A stretch of 64,000 nucleotides of DNA, taken from assembly GCA_964519345.1 (NCBI GenBank), contig CAZFKX010000020.1, positions 14,781 through 78,780 on the forward strand, read 5' to 3'. The DNA is from Persephonella sp964519345. GTDB lineage: Bacteria; Aquificota; Aquificia; Aquificales; Hydrogenothermaceae. The notes beneath the pieces are model-generated. The model searched no databases. It saw nothing but the letters and a program-made list of their open reading frames with translations, and was not told where the DNA came from. Below, in pieces: positions 9,173-18,507 of the stretch. Each line of letters starts with the position of its first letter. The first letter of the stretch is position 1. A program made the position numbers and the translations under genes.

Positions 9173-10171
9173 CTACCCCATTGAGGTTACAGTTAAGTAA
9201 AAGTATGTTATATAAAAAATAATACCAACTGAAAAGCCAAAAGGTATAAGTTTTTTATTTACGTATGAAAGTACGAGAACCAAAAAACCTGCAATAATAG
9301 CAAAGATACCTGAAACTAAAGCAAGTCCTTCTATATTCCAGTCTGTAAATATGATACCAAAACTGACAGGTATTGTACTTTGAAAAACCATAGCACCGCT
9401 AACATTTCCAACTGCGAGAGTATCTTTCCCCCTGAATACCCACAGGACACTATTCACTTTTTCAGGAAGTTCTGTTGCAACCGGAGCCAGCAAAAGGGAA
9501 AACAGAAGTGGCGAAAAACCAAAAGCTGTACTTATATGTTCTATCCCATGAACAAAAAGATGAGCTCCTCCAACCATTATAAAAAGAGCAAAAATAGACT
9601 GAAAACCAGCAATAATAAGGGGAGGATGTGGATTTTTAGGAGCAAAATAAAGATGCTCCGTTTCTTCCATATCCTCACTTTCACCTCTAAGCGTAAGGTA
9701 AACGTAAAGAACATAAAGCATCAAAAGAAAAAAGGCTGTAAAAACTTTAAGGATATATATCTCATATGGAACAATAAAAAGGGCTACAGAATAAGCAAAC
9801 AGGAAAAAAACGATATCTCTTCTAAGACCAACCTCCTCAAGATTTAATGAGAGGTCTCCTTTTTTGATAAAAGATCTTAGTAGAACTGTTAAACCAATAA
9901 GCGGTATTGCAAGTGTTGACAGCATAAACGGAGCTCCAAGAATAGCTCCTATCCCTATCTCATGTCCTGCATTATCTGCAAAGAATATTATGGCTATAAC
10001 AGGAAGTATTGATTCAGGAAGAGCCGTCCCCACAGCTGCAAGAACACTTCCTGTAAAGTTTTGTGAAAACTGAAGCCTGTGACCTATTGTTTCTATACCA
10101 TTTGTGAAAAGTTCTGCAGCTATAAGAATAAGTCCAAGCCCCAGAACAAGAAGAAATATATCTAATATCAA
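9173..10171 (-). CDS. Sodium/calcium exchanger-family membrane protein
   Basis: Cation:proton/Ca antiporter superfamily member with about ten membrane segments in 332 residues. Both alpha-repeats are visible: A-A-V-G-T-A-L-P-E-S in the first half and A-P-V-A-T-E-L-P-E-K with A-V-G-N-V-S-G-A-M-V-F-Q in the second. These carry the paired acidic ion-binding glutamates. The second repeat has G-A-M-V-F where classical YrbG-type exchangers have G-S-N-I-F, so ion selectivity may differ. The start is a TTG overlapping the rpsA stop codon, with GGAGAAAA about 9 bases upstream, implying coupling. The transported ion cannot be assigned. Confidence 0.85.
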   Translation of the reverse strand: MILDIFLLVLGLGLILIAAELFTNGIETIGHRLQFSQNFTGSVLAAVGTALPESILPVIAIIFFADNAGHEIGIGAILGAPFMLSTLAIPLIGLTVLLRSFIKKGDLSLNLEEVGLRRDIVFFLFAYSVALFIVPYEIYILKVFTAFFLLMLYVLYVYLTLRGESEDMEETEHLYFAPKNPHPPLIIAGFQSIFALFIMVGGAHLFVHGIEHISTAFGFSPLLFSLLLAPVATELPEKVNSVLWVFRGKDTLAVGNVSGAMVFQSTIPVSFGIIFTDWNIEGLALVSGIFAIIAGFLVLVLSYVNKKLIPFGFSVGIIFYITYFYLTVTSMG

Positions 10172-11820
10172 GCTTTATTTTCTCCCTTCAGTTTCTCTTT
10201 TAATATTTCACCAAGGGTGGCAAGGCCTTCTCCTTTCGGTTTGACCTTTCTCATAGCTTCTTCTATCTCTTTTCTTTCCCTGTCTTTCTCCAGTGCTTTA
10301 ATACTTAGGATTACATCATGACCTTTTATCTTTATTATCTTTGCTTCAACTTCCTGACCAAGGGACAGCTTATCGCTCGGTATCTCTATCTTCTCTTTCG
10401 TTATCTCGGAAAGGGGGATAAAACCCTCCACATCCTCATTTATATCTACGAAAGCCCCTCTTTCAATCAACTTTTTTACTTTAACTTTTATCGTATCTCC
10501 AACAGAATGCTTACTGAAAAAGTTTTCCCATGGATTATCTCTAAACTGCTTTAATCCAAGTCTGACCTTATCCTTTTCCCTACCTAAAACTTTAAACTCC
10601 CTTACTCTTTTTCCTTTAAGAACCTGTCCAATACTTTTTATCTTTGGATTCCATGTTGCATCTTCAAGGTATATCACACCCTCAACATCTTTACCAAGAT
10701 CAATAAAAGCCACCTTATTTCTTACATCTTTTATCTTACCTTCAACTACAGAACCTTCAGGATTTTCCTTTAAAAATTTATCAACAGGATGAGGGTATAA
10801 TGCTTTTATACTCAATTTTAACCTTCTTTTTACCTTGTCCAGCTCTATAATTTTTGCCTTTACTTTCTGTCCTTTCTTAAAAATGTTTTTGTAATTTTCA
10901 GGGTTTATATGGGAGGTTTCGGATTTATGTATAAATCCTTCCAGAGCTCCTGTCTTAACAATAAGTCCAAAATCATTTATATCCTTTATCTCAACTTCTA
11001 TCTGGTCTCCAATACCTTTATCAAAAACCTCCCATGGATCAGGCTCAAGATCTCTTTTTGAGAATATGATTTTTTGATTTTCTTTATCTATTGATTTTAC
11101 GATAAGATCTATTTCTTCTCCAATGGACAGCTCATTTATGCTTCTATCCCTATCCCAGGAATAGAGTGACTTTGGAAGGAATCCGAAAACTATTTTTTCA
11201 AGGGAAAGAACAACTCCGCTGTCCTGAATTTTCTCAACCCTACCCCTTACATGTTTTCCCTCTTCAAGAAGATTAAATATCTCTTCTCTTTTTCTCCTTA
11301 TCTCCTCATCCATAACCTTTTTCCTTGATACTATAATACCTGGAGGCTTCCTACTGCTGTCTATCCTAAGAACATAAACATCAAATTCAGCTGGTGGAAG
11401 TTCCTCACCTTTTTTTAATCCAGATTCTGAATAAGGAAGAAACGCCTTTACACCTCCCAAATCAACAAGAAATCCTTTGTTTATCTTTTTCTCCAGTTTT
11501 GCTCCTATTTTTTCTCCTTTTGAAAAAACTTCCTCAACCCTTTGTAGAGCTTCTGAAAATATAAGGGGTTTTCTTGATATTAACTGATATCCGTCTTTGC
11601 TTCTCCGTCCAAGATATACAGCTGTTATCTGGTCTCCTTCTGAGAAGCCGTTTATCTCGCTTTTATCTATTACAACCTCTGTTTTCTGACCTACATCCAC
11701 AAAGGCATAATCGTCCTGTATTCTTACAATAATACCTGTAACCCTTTCTCCTTTCGTGTAGTAAGGAATATCCTGACTCTCCTCAAGCAGTTTTTCAAAC
11801 TCTGACTGAAAATTTTCCAT
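10168..11820 (-). CDS. rpsA: Ribosomal protein S1 / S1-domain RNA-binding protein
   Basis: The 550-residue protein is built of about six tandem S1 (OB-fold) RNA-binding repeats. Repeated blocks of the form G-x-x-x-x-G-x-V-x-x-I-x-x-x-G-x-x-V-x-L or -V-D-L and G-F-I/L-P-x-S appear about every 85 residues. This is the size and design of bacterial S1, which recruits mRNA to the 30S subunit. The C terminus ends in a short K/E-rich tail. An AGAGGT ribosome site precedes the ATG. The next gene upstream is the last V-ATPase gene, 80 bases away. A non-ribosomal multi-S1 protein is a weaker alternative. Confidence 0.88.
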   Translation of the reverse strand: MENFQSEFEKLLEESQDIPYYTKGERVTGIIVRIQDDYAFVDVGQKTEVVIDKSEINGFSEGDQITAVYLGRRSKDGYQLISRKPLIFSEALQRVEEVFSKGEKIGAKLEKKINKGFLVDLGGVKAFLPYSESGLKKGEELPPAEFDVYVLRIDSSRKPPGIIVSRKKVMDEEIRRKREEIFNLLEEGKHVRGRVEKIQDSGVVLSLEKIVFGFLPKSLYSWDRDRSINELSIGEEIDLIVKSIDKENQKIIFSKRDLEPDPWEVFDKGIGDQIEVEIKDINDFGLIVKTGALEGFIHKSETSHINPENYKNIFKKGQKVKAKIIELDKVKRRLKLSIKALYPHPVDKFLKENPEGSVVEGKIKDVRNKVAFIDLGKDVEGVIYLEDATWNPKIKSIGQVLKGKRVREFKVLGREKDKVRLGLKQFRDNPWENFFSKHSVGDTIKVKVKKLIERGAFVDINEDVEGFIPLSEITKEKIEIPSDKLSLGQEVEAKIIKIKGHDVILSIKALEKDRERKEIEEAMRKVKPKGEGLATLGEILKEKLKGENKA

Positions 11821-11900
11821 AGCTTTAGACCTCTTAGTAATTAAAAATCAAATACTAAATATAATATTTTAACACTCTTTTAGGAAGTGTTTTAAAAAAA

Positions 11901-12509
11901 CTACTCTACAGATCCTAACTTTTTTATTAAAATAAGAAGTTCTCTCTCAGATTCTTCAAGGGAGCTGTTTATATCTTTTAAAGCTTTCTCATAGTGTGGG
12001 ATATAAAAATGCTCAAGGGCATTAACCCTAACAACGGTTTTTTTTAGTTCCTGTGCAAGCTTCCAGGCTTTTATTTCTGTAGATGCTATATCAAGTATAA
12101 GTCTCACAGCCTCCATAAATGAGTTCCTTGCAATATCAATAAATATGTATTCAGAAACAGGATTAAGCGGTGCTCTAACTCTGTAAATTTTGTATTTAAC
12201 CTCAGGAACTGGAATTCCCATAAAACTTTTTTCATAAATCTTAAGCTCTCCTTTGAAAACAGATATCTTGGACTCTTCAATAATATAATCCTTACCTGCT
12301 TCCATATATGCTTTCTTTAGGAGATTGTAACTTTTCTGGACAACCTCGTTAAGCCTTTTTCTGTAAGCCTCTACCTTGTCTATTATTAACAAAATCTCCT
12401 TAAGAAGTATGTCTCTTTTCTGTTCTAAAATATCTTTCCCATCCTTTATAATTGAAAGTTCTTTCTTCAGTTCAATAAGATCCGTTTTATTTTTTGTATA
12501 TCTGATCAT
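11901..12509 (-). CDS. ntpD: V/A-type ATP synthase subunit D (central rotor shaft)
   Basis: Subunit D is the coiled-coil axle that turns inside the A3B3 head. The 202-residue product is predominantly two long helices, N-terminal (about 10-75) and C-terminal (about 130-200), separated by a short globular region, which is the family architecture. The conserved C-terminal segment R-V-N-A-L-E-H is a D-subunit signature. It is the last gene of the nine-gene cluster and overlaps ntpB by 4 bases. Length is typical of bacterial/archaeal D (about 200-215). Confidence 0.94.
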   Translation of the reverse strand: MIRYTKNKTDLIELKKELSIIKDGKDILEQKRDILLKEILLIIDKVEAYRKRLNEVVQKSYNLLKKAYMEAGKDYIIEESKISVFKGELKIYEKSFMGIPVPEVKYKIYRVRAPLNPVSEYIFIDIARNSFMEAVRLILDIASTEIKAWKLAQELKKTVVRVNALEHFYIPHYEKALKDINSSLEESERELLILIKKLGSVE

Positions 12510-13849
12510 TTTATAAACTCCTCTATATCTTCTTTTTTAAGTCTTACGAGCTCAGAACGGGGTAGTGTCTTCAATAAATCCCATCCTATACTGAGTGTTT
12601 CCTCCAGTTTTCTATGTTGATATGGGTCTTGTTTTACAAAAAAATTCTCAAACTTTCTTCCAAACTCAAGGTACGATCTTTCTATCTCGCTTATTTCAGA
12701 TTCACCAACTATGGAAGCAAGCATCTCAATCCTTTTTGCCCTGGCATAAGCTGAGTATATCTGATTAGCCCATCTTTTATGAATATCGCTAACAGCTCTG
12801 TTCATAAGTCTGGATAATGACGGAAGTACATTCACAGGAGGATATATACCTCTCTGGTGAAGTGTCCTGTCAAGAACTATCTGACCTTCAGTTATATAGC
12901 CTGTAAGATCAGGAATTGGATGAGTTATATCATCATCAGGCATTGTCAGGACAGGGATCTGGGTAACTGAACCTTTTGTCCCTTTAAGAATGCCAGCCCT
13001 CTCGTATATAGAAGCAAGATCACTGTACATATATCCAGGGTATCCTTTTCTTCCCGGTATCTCTCCTCTTTTAGATGAGATTTCTCTGAGAGCATCGCAG
13101 TAATTCGTTATATCGTATAAAACAACAACAACGTCATAACCTTTTTCAAAAGCGAGAAATTCGCTCAGAGTAAGGGCTGATCTTACAGATATAAGACTGT
13201 TAACAGGTGGTTCATCAGCAAGATTTAAAAAAACAGCTGTTTTTGGAAAATTTCCTCCTGATGAAATATCTTCTATAAGGTAGTTTGCAGTTTCATACTT
13301 TATGCCTACAGCACACAGAACTGTTGCCCTCTTTTCTGTCCCGGTTTTTATCTGGCGTACAAGTTGTGCTACAAGCTGATCTGTAGGAACCCCTGATACA
13401 GCAAAAATTGGAAGTTTCTGTCCTTTTACAAGCGTACTCAGGCCATCTACAGCTGATATTCCTGTAAAGAGAATATCCTTAGGATATGATCTTTTTGAGG
13501 GATTGTATGCTTCTCCAGATATATCAACAAATTTCTCTGGAAGAATACTACCAAATCCATCTAAAGGATTTCCAAAAGGGTCAAGAATTCTTCCAAGCAT
13601 ACCCTCTGAAACAGGTATCTTAAAAGGTTCCCCACTGAATTTTATTCTCACCTCCTGTGGATTTATACCTGAACTGTCCCCCAGTATCTCAATCAATGTT
13701 ATATCCTGTGTTAAAACTGAAACTTTTCCTGTTACAATCTTCTTATCCGTCCTTATAATAACCTTTTCCCCATATTTTATTCCCTTAACCGTCTTAAAAA
13801 AAAGTATATTTCCTCTCAGGGAAACAACTCCTTTATACTCAATTAACAT
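12506..13849 (-). CDS. ntpB: V/A-type ATP synthase subunit B (non-catalytic)
   Basis: Non-catalytic head subunit. The 447-residue product has the RecA-like ATPase fold, but the P-loop position reads G-V-P-T-D-Q-L, lacking the Walker lysine, which is how B differs from A. The arginine-finger neighbourhood S-L-S-R-L is present, as are M-P-D-D-D-I-T-H-P-I-P-D-L-T-G-Y and A-L-R-E-I-S. A GGAGAG ribosome site precedes the ATG, 2 bases after the ntpA stop. Length is typical (about 460). Confidence 0.96.
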   Translation of the reverse strand: MLIEYKGVVSLRGNILFFKTVKGIKYGEKVIIRTDKKIVTGKVSVLTQDITLIEILGDSSGINPQEVRIKFSGEPFKIPVSEGMLGRILDPFGNPLDGFGSILPEKFVDISGEAYNPSKRSYPKDILFTGISAVDGLSTLVKGQKLPIFAVSGVPTDQLVAQLVRQIKTGTEKRATVLCAVGIKYETANYLIEDISSGGNFPKTAVFLNLADEPPVNSLISVRSALTLSEFLAFEKGYDVVVVLYDITNYCDALREISSKRGEIPGRKGYPGYMYSDLASIYERAGILKGTKGSVTQIPVLTMPDDDITHPIPDLTGYITEGQIVLDRTLHQRGIYPPVNVLPSLSRLMNRAVSDIHKRWANQIYSAYARAKRIEMLASIVGESEISEIERSYLEFGRKFENFFVKQDPYQHRKLEETLSIGWDLLKTLPRSELVRLKKEDIEEFIK

Positions 13850-13851
13850 AG

Positions 13852-15582
13852 TTACTCTCCATAACTCATTATAAGCTGATGATATCTTTCCTTAATTTCC
13901 TCTATAATGTGATCATACTTTTCAATCTGATCATTACCTATCTCATACTTCGATCTCATAAAAAGATATATTTCAGGTTGATCCTTTAATATTTTTACGG
14001 GAATTTTTTTCTCGTTATAAGCTTTTACCCAAAGATCATATATGAGTTTAAGGATTTTAGCCATTTTTAACTGTTTTTCTGGTGAGGAATGAGCATCTAC
14101 AGGATCAAAAGCATTCTGCTGTAAAAAAATCTCTTTTATCAGATATGCTGTCTCAACAATTAACTTTTTATCTTCTGGAAGAGATTCTGAACCTAACAGT
14201 TTAACTATTCTCTGTAGTTTATCATCCTCCTGTAGAATCTTTATCATCCATTCCCTTAATTCGTACCATTCTTTTGAGATATTTTCCCACCAATTTTTTA
14301 CAGTATCAGTATAACCGCTATAGCTAAGCATATAGTTTATCGCCGGATAAAATCTTGAACTTGCAAGCTCCTTATCCAGTGCCCAGAAAACGGTTGTAAA
14401 CCTTCTTGTATGTCTTGTAACAGGTTCTGAAAAATCACCTCCCGGTGGAGATACTGCTCCTATAACTGTTATTGATCCCTTTTTTCCGGAAAATGTTTCC
14501 ACAAAACCAGCTCTCTCGTAAACAGATGCTATCTTTGATGCAAGATCAGCAGGAAATCCTTCTTCTGCAGGGATCTCATTTATTCTTGCTGAAAGCTCCC
14601 TTATAGCCTCAGCCCATCTTGAGGTTGAATCCGCCATAAGAGCAACATGGTATCCCATATCCCTGAAATATTCCGCAATTGTTATACCAAGATATATAGA
14701 TGATTCCCTTGCAGATACAGGCATATCAGAAGTGTTTGCAATAAGTATTGTTCTTTCTATTAACTTCCTTCCTGTATAAGGATCTTCCAGCTGAGGAAAT
14801 TCATTAAGAACTTCTGTCATCTCATTTCCCCTCTCCCCGCATCCTATATAAACTATAAGATCAGCATCACTCCATTTTGCAAGGGTTTGCTGAAGAACGG
14901 TCTTTCCTGTTCCAAAACCTCCCGGTATAGATGCAGTCCCTCCTTTAGCAATAGGAAAAAGAAAGTCTATTATTCTCTGTCCTGTGATCATTGGAATTTC
15001 TGGTCTTAATCTTTTCTTAAAACTTAAAGGTACTCTTATAGGATGTTTTCTAAGCATATTTATCTGAATACCGTTATCAAGTTTAACAAGCATATCTTTA
15101 ACACTGTACTCTCCATAATCAGCAACATATACAGCTTTTCCTTCTCCTGTGGATAGAATCCTGTGAATAAAAGATCCTTCCTCAACATAACCTATTTCCT
15201 GACCATAAAAGACAGATTCTCCCTTCTTTATTGAGGGAAAAAATGACCATTTTTTTTCTGGATCTATCGGAAACTGTCGTTCTCCTTTTTTTATCCTTAT
15301 TCCAAGTTTGTCTAAAGGTCTTTGAATTCCGTCAAAAGCTTTTCCTAAAAGTCCTGGAGAAAGAACAGCAGAAAACATCTCACCTGAAAAAGAAATATCT
15401 TCACCTAATGAAAGACCCTCAGTATTTTCATATACCTGAAGGACAACTTCATTTTCAGAAACAGATATAATCTCTCCTATAAGCTTTTCATTTCCTACAT
15501 AAACCATCTCAAGTAAAGAGGGTCTTTCTCCTTCAAGTCTCGCTTTAACAACTGAGCCTGAGATATAAGAGATCTTTGCCAT
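13852..15582 (-). CDS. ntpA: V/A-type ATP synthase catalytic subunit A
   Basis: Catalytic head subunit of the rotary ATPase. The 576-residue protein has an N-terminal beta-barrel, the non-homologous insert characteristic of V/A-type A subunits (about residues 110-190), the P-loop G-G-F-G-T-G-K-T at 221-228, and the catalytic-glutamate motif G-E-R-G-N-E-M around E250. The segment M-A-D-S-T-S-R-W-A-E-A-x-R-E is also family-invariant. It ends 3 bases before ntpB. The insert and length distinguish it from F-type beta and flagellar FliI. Very secure. Confidence 0.97.
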   Translation of the reverse strand: MAKISYISGSVVKARLEGERPSLLEMVYVGNEKLIGEIISVSENEVVLQVYENTEGLSLGEDISFSGEMFSAVLSPGLLGKAFDGIQRPLDKLGIRIKKGERQFPIDPEKKWSFFPSIKKGESVFYGQEIGYVEEGSFIHRILSTGEGKAVYVADYGEYSVKDMLVKLDNGIQINMLRKHPIRVPLSFKKRLRPEIPMITGQRIIDFLFPIAKGGTASIPGGFGTGKTVLQQTLAKWSDADLIVYIGCGERGNEMTEVLNEFPQLEDPYTGRKLIERTILIANTSDMPVSARESSIYLGITIAEYFRDMGYHVALMADSTSRWAEAIRELSARINEIPAEEGFPADLASKIASVYERAGFVETFSGKKGSITVIGAVSPPGGDFSEPVTRHTRRFTTVFWALDKELASSRFYPAINYMLSYSGYTDTVKNWWENISKEWYELREWMIKILQEDDKLQRIVKLLGSESLPEDKKLIVETAYLIKEIFLQQNAFDPVDAHSSPEKQLKMAKILKLIYDLWVKAYNEKKIPVKILKDQPEIYLFMRSKYEIGNDQIEKYDHIIEEIKERYHQLIMSYGE

Positions 15583-15585
15583 ATC

Positions 15586-16122
15586 TTATCCATTAATATA
15601 TTTAATAACTACAGTCTTTATCTTTTCATCTAACATTCTGAATATATCTTCTTCTGAGAATGAGATATAGATCTGTCCTTTCTCGAAAATAATCCTATCT
15701 TCTTCGTGAACTTTTATATCAAAACCTTCAAAGAGATAAGACCATTTTTCTGGAGTATATACGGTTCCTTCCTTAAAATTTTTTTTAAGCCATTTACTGA
15801 AACACAGAAGATAATCTTCAAATCTTTCTTTCAAAATATATTTAATATTACTATTAACAGACATTATAATATTATCTATCTCCTTATTTTCTTTTCTTCT
15901 TCCCTCCATCTGAATACTTATTTTACTTCTTGTTTTCTCATCCTGAAGATACCTTTTAAAGGTATCTATCTCTTTTTCAAAATATTCACCACCCTTTTTG
16001 TGTGCTTCTTCCAGCTTAATTCTGTATATGTATTCAGCCTCTTTTAATCTACTTTCAGCTTTTTTCCTTGCCTTATATCGAACTGCCTGTAAGAAGTTTT
16101 CAAAATCTGATTCCGAGAACAC
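15586..16122 (-). CDS. ntpE: V/A-type ATP synthase subunit E (peripheral stalk)
   Basis: The 178-residue product has a long charged N-terminal helix (about residues 10-95, rich in R/K/E) followed by a compact alpha/beta domain. That is the plan of subunit E, which pairs with G/H to form the peripheral stator stalk. Sequence conservation in E is low, so the call rests on architecture and position between F and A. The start is GTG at 16122, overlapping the ntpF 3' end by 23 bases; AAAGGA lies about 11 bases upstream. Confidence 0.8.
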   Translation of the reverse strand: MFSESDFENFLQAVRYKARKKAESRLKEAEYIYRIKLEEAHKKGGEYFEKEIDTFKRYLQDEKTRSKISIQMEGRRKENKEIDNIIMSVNSNIKYILKERFEDYLLCFSKWLKKNFKEGTVYTPEKWSYLFEGFDIKVHEEDRIIFEKGQIYISFSEEDIFRMLDEKIKTVVIKYING

Positions 16123-16402
16123 CTGCTAAAAATCCTTTAATATCTTTTTTAATATAGATACCGTCAATAGACGGAATAAAAACTACCGCGGGAACAGCTT
16201 TTTTTCTGATATTTTCTGAAAATTTTTCCTGAAAAATATTAAAATACCTATCTACAACTACAATAATACCTATATCGTCCTGTGATAAAACTTTACTCAT
16301 CTTTTTTACAAAATCCTCATCATCCTGAATCTCTAAAATATCAACACCTGCAAGTGAAAAACCTATAACCTCATCCTGATTTCCTAAAACAACAATTTTC
16401 AT
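16100..16402 (-). CDS. ntpF: V/A-type ATP synthase subunit F
   Basis: Small Rossmann-like subunit (100 residues) that caps the central shaft with D. The N-terminal M-K-I-V-V-L-G-N-Q-D-E-V-I-G-F-S-L-A-G-V is the family signature, and the I-G-I-I-V-V strand and P-x-V-V-F-I-P region follow as expected. The ATG overlaps the ntpK stop codon (ATGA), and the 3' end overlaps ntpE. Length is normal (about 100-105). Confidence 0.93.
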   Translation of the reverse strand: MKIVVLGNQDEVIGFSLAGVDILEIQDDEDFVKKMSKVLSQDDIGIIVVVDRYFNIFQEKFSENIRKKAVPAVVFIPSIDGIYIKKDIKGFLAGVLGIRF

Positions 16403-16671
16403 TCTATCGTTCCGAGTATAAGAATTGCTATTATAAGGCCGTATATGGCTATGCCCTCAGCAAGTCCTATAAATATAAGTGCTCTTCCTGAAAGTTCAGG
16501 CTTTTCACCAATCGTCCCCATTGCTGCAGCACCAACAAGTCCTACAGCTATTCCTGCAGCTAAACTTGAAAGTCCAACTGCAAGAGCTGCTGCTATATAG
16601 GCAAGCCCCTCATCTGCAAAAGCAAAAACAGGTATAAGAACTATAAACAGAACTTTCAGATATTTTGCCAC
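16399..16671 (-). CDS. ntpK: V/A-type ATP synthase subunit K (membrane c-ring)
   Basis: Proteolipid of the rotor ring. The product is about 90 residues: a leader-like hydrophobic N terminus ending A-F-A-D-E, then a single two-helix hairpin. The ion-carrying glutamate lies in G-L-A-E-G-I-A-I-Y-G of helix 2. Helix 1 (G-I-A-V-G-L-V-G-A) lacks the glutamine, and the residue after the glutamate is Gly rather than Ser/Thr, so sodium ligands seem absent and proton coupling is inferred. I start at GTG 16671 because AAGGAGGT ends 4-5 bases upstream; a TTG five codons earlier would overlap that site. Confidence 0.93.
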   Translation of the reverse strand: MAKYLKVLFIVLIPVFAFADEGLAYIAAALAVGLSSLAAGIAVGLVGAAAMGTIGEKPELSGRALIFIGLAEGIAIYGLIIAILILGTIE

Positions 16672-16717
16672 CTCTACCTCCTTCAATCATAAAAATAGGT
16701 TCTTACAGTTAAATAAG

Positions 16718-18505
16718 TCAAGAAATGGTAAAAGGTCTGTAAGGAATTCCCCCTCCAACATAAAAACGTTTAAAAAACTCATAGTATTCAAGCCTTAAGG
16801 TCTGAATAGCCACAATAATCCCCTCAAGAATGATTATAAAAATATTCCCTCCAACTATAACAAGCCAGTACAAAAATCCTCCTCCTCTCTCAGTCTCTAT
16901 AAGCTTTGCCACCGTAAAAACAGCAAGGAATAAAGCAGAATGAGCAAGGGCAAAAGCACCAAGCCTTATAAAAGATATAGTATTTGTAAAATACTCTAAA
17001 AGCTCTCTTAACGTATCTATTATAGAACCTGTAACCGTTTTTGTTCTGTAAAAAATAATAATAAAAGAGGTAAATATAAGAACTCCGAGAGCAATAAGAT
17101 CATACTTAATATCTATTTGAAATACCAATCCTTTTACAAAAATACCTATAATGTACCAGTAAATCAAAAACCATAGAAGACCTCCTTCTCCAGTAATCAG
17201 CGCTATAAATTTTTTCCTCTTAATAAGAGAAATCATATTAAGGATAAAACCTGCTGTTATAACAATAATTCCTACAGCTATACTTAACGTAAGTATTCTT
17301 TCTATATTCTCTATAGGTGGAAAGAGAATTGAAGGTATAATATTGTGAAACCCAAAAAACGAGCCGTAAAGACATCCAAAAAATGCAGAGCTTAATCCTG
17401 TTAGAATAAAAATTTCTCCAGCATCTTTATACCTTTTCCTCAAAAAATATCCTGTAAGAGAAAGTGTCGCACCATGTCCAACATCTCCAAACATAATTCC
17501 AAATAGAATAAGAAACGTTATTCCAAAAGGTATTGTAGGATTTATCTCTCCATACTTTGGATATGAGAAGTTCTGTATAAGTCTTTCAAAAGGTTTAAAA
17601 ATCCGGGGGGTTTTCAAAAGAACAGGAGCATCTTCTCCTGCAGGAAAAAAATCAACCTTAGAATAAAGAACCGCTCCTAAAAAAAACCGCCTTTTCCTGT
17701 AAGGAATCCATCCATAAAGAACAAAATAATCATTCTCTATATCCAGACTTTCTTTTGCTTTATAAATCTTTTCCAGATTCTTTAAAACCGCATTTATAAC
17801 AAGAATTCTCTTTCCATACTTTTTACGAATATTTTCCCTTTCCTCTTCAAGTTCATCTGATTTTTTAAAGATATAATCTTCTTTTTTTTCAGTAAAATAC
17901 TCAACAGGTATTATTTCTATCCTATTCTTATCAATAATCCTTGATATATGCTTATGAGCATCCTCCGTATATAAGATGATAGAAGCACAGCTTCCTTCTG
18001 AGATAGGTTTTGAGATAATAAATCCTCCATATTCTTTAACTGAAAGAGTTACAGGCTCAAGATTTTCAATAGGTATAAAACCTGCTTTCATTTTTATAAA
18101 ACGTATTTCCTGAGATAGTTTCCTAATATTAAGAATGCCTGAAAGAGATCTCTCTATAAGACGAGATTTTTCAAGAATCTCTAATTCTTTTTTGATCTCC
18201 TTATCAAGATTTGATATTTTATCAATCTCGGAACTTACCTCCATAAGTTCTTTTTCTATATCTTCTATTGATAAAGGTCTGCTTACAACTGTTTTTTCCT
18301 CTTTCTCCAACCTTAGAATATCAATATATTTCTCAGACAGATTGTATAGATAGCTAACTCTTTTTTCCTCTTCAAGATAAATTCTTTTTCCTTTACTGTA
18401 ATCTATATGAAGGACAGAAGCTTTCCCTATATTCTGTATTTCCTCATCTATTCTGTCTTTTGGTATTTTTATCCTCACATAAAGCATTTTTTCGGGAAAA
18501 AGCAT
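16718..18505 (-). CDS. ntpI: V/A-type ATP synthase subunit I (membrane stator)
   Basis: Subunit I (homologue of eukaryotic subunit a) carries the ion half-channels. The 595-residue protein has a soluble N-terminal half with two coiled-coil hairpins (about residues 1-310) that bind the peripheral stalks. The C-terminal half has about seven membrane segments. The channel arginine is in S-F-I-R-L-G-A-F-A-L-A-H of a late helix, and F-G-I-M-F-G-D-V-G-H-G opens the membrane domain as in the family. It lies 2 bases after ntpC. Length is near the usual 620-660. Confidence 0.95.
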   Translation of the reverse strand: MLFPEKMLYVRIKIPKDRIDEEIQNIGKASVLHIDYSKGKRIYLEEEKRVSYLYNLSEKYIDILRLEKEEKTVVSRPLSIEDIEKELMEVSSEIDKISNLDKEIKKELEILEKSRLIERSLSGILNIRKLSQEIRFIKMKAGFIPIENLEPVTLSVKEYGGFIISKPISEGSCASIILYTEDAHKHISRIIDKNRIEIIPVEYFTEKKEDYIFKKSDELEEERENIRKKYGKRILVINAVLKNLEKIYKAKESLDIENDYFVLYGWIPYRKRRFFLGAVLYSKVDFFPAGEDAPVLLKTPRIFKPFERLIQNFSYPKYGEINPTIPFGITFLILFGIMFGDVGHGATLSLTGYFLRKRYKDAGEIFILTGLSSAFFGCLYGSFFGFHNIIPSILFPPIENIERILTLSIAVGIIVITAGFILNMISLIKRKKFIALITGEGGLLWFLIYWYIIGIFVKGLVFQIDIKYDLIALGVLIFTSFIIIFYRTKTVTGSIIDTLRELLEYFTNTISFIRLGAFALAHSALFLAVFTVAKLIETERGGGFLYWLVIVGGNIFIIILEGIIVAIQTLRLEYYEFFKRFYVGGGIPYRPFTIS

Positions 18506-18507
18506 AT

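Noticed and set aside
9380..9847. 155-codon plus-strand frame
   Set aside because: Opposite the exchanger gene; its translation is Lys/Asn/Ser-rich without any motif.
11871..11891. Terminator after the V-ATPase cluster
   Set aside because: AACACT/AGTGTT is only a 6-bp AT-rich stem with a 9-base loop and no T-tract on the minus strand.
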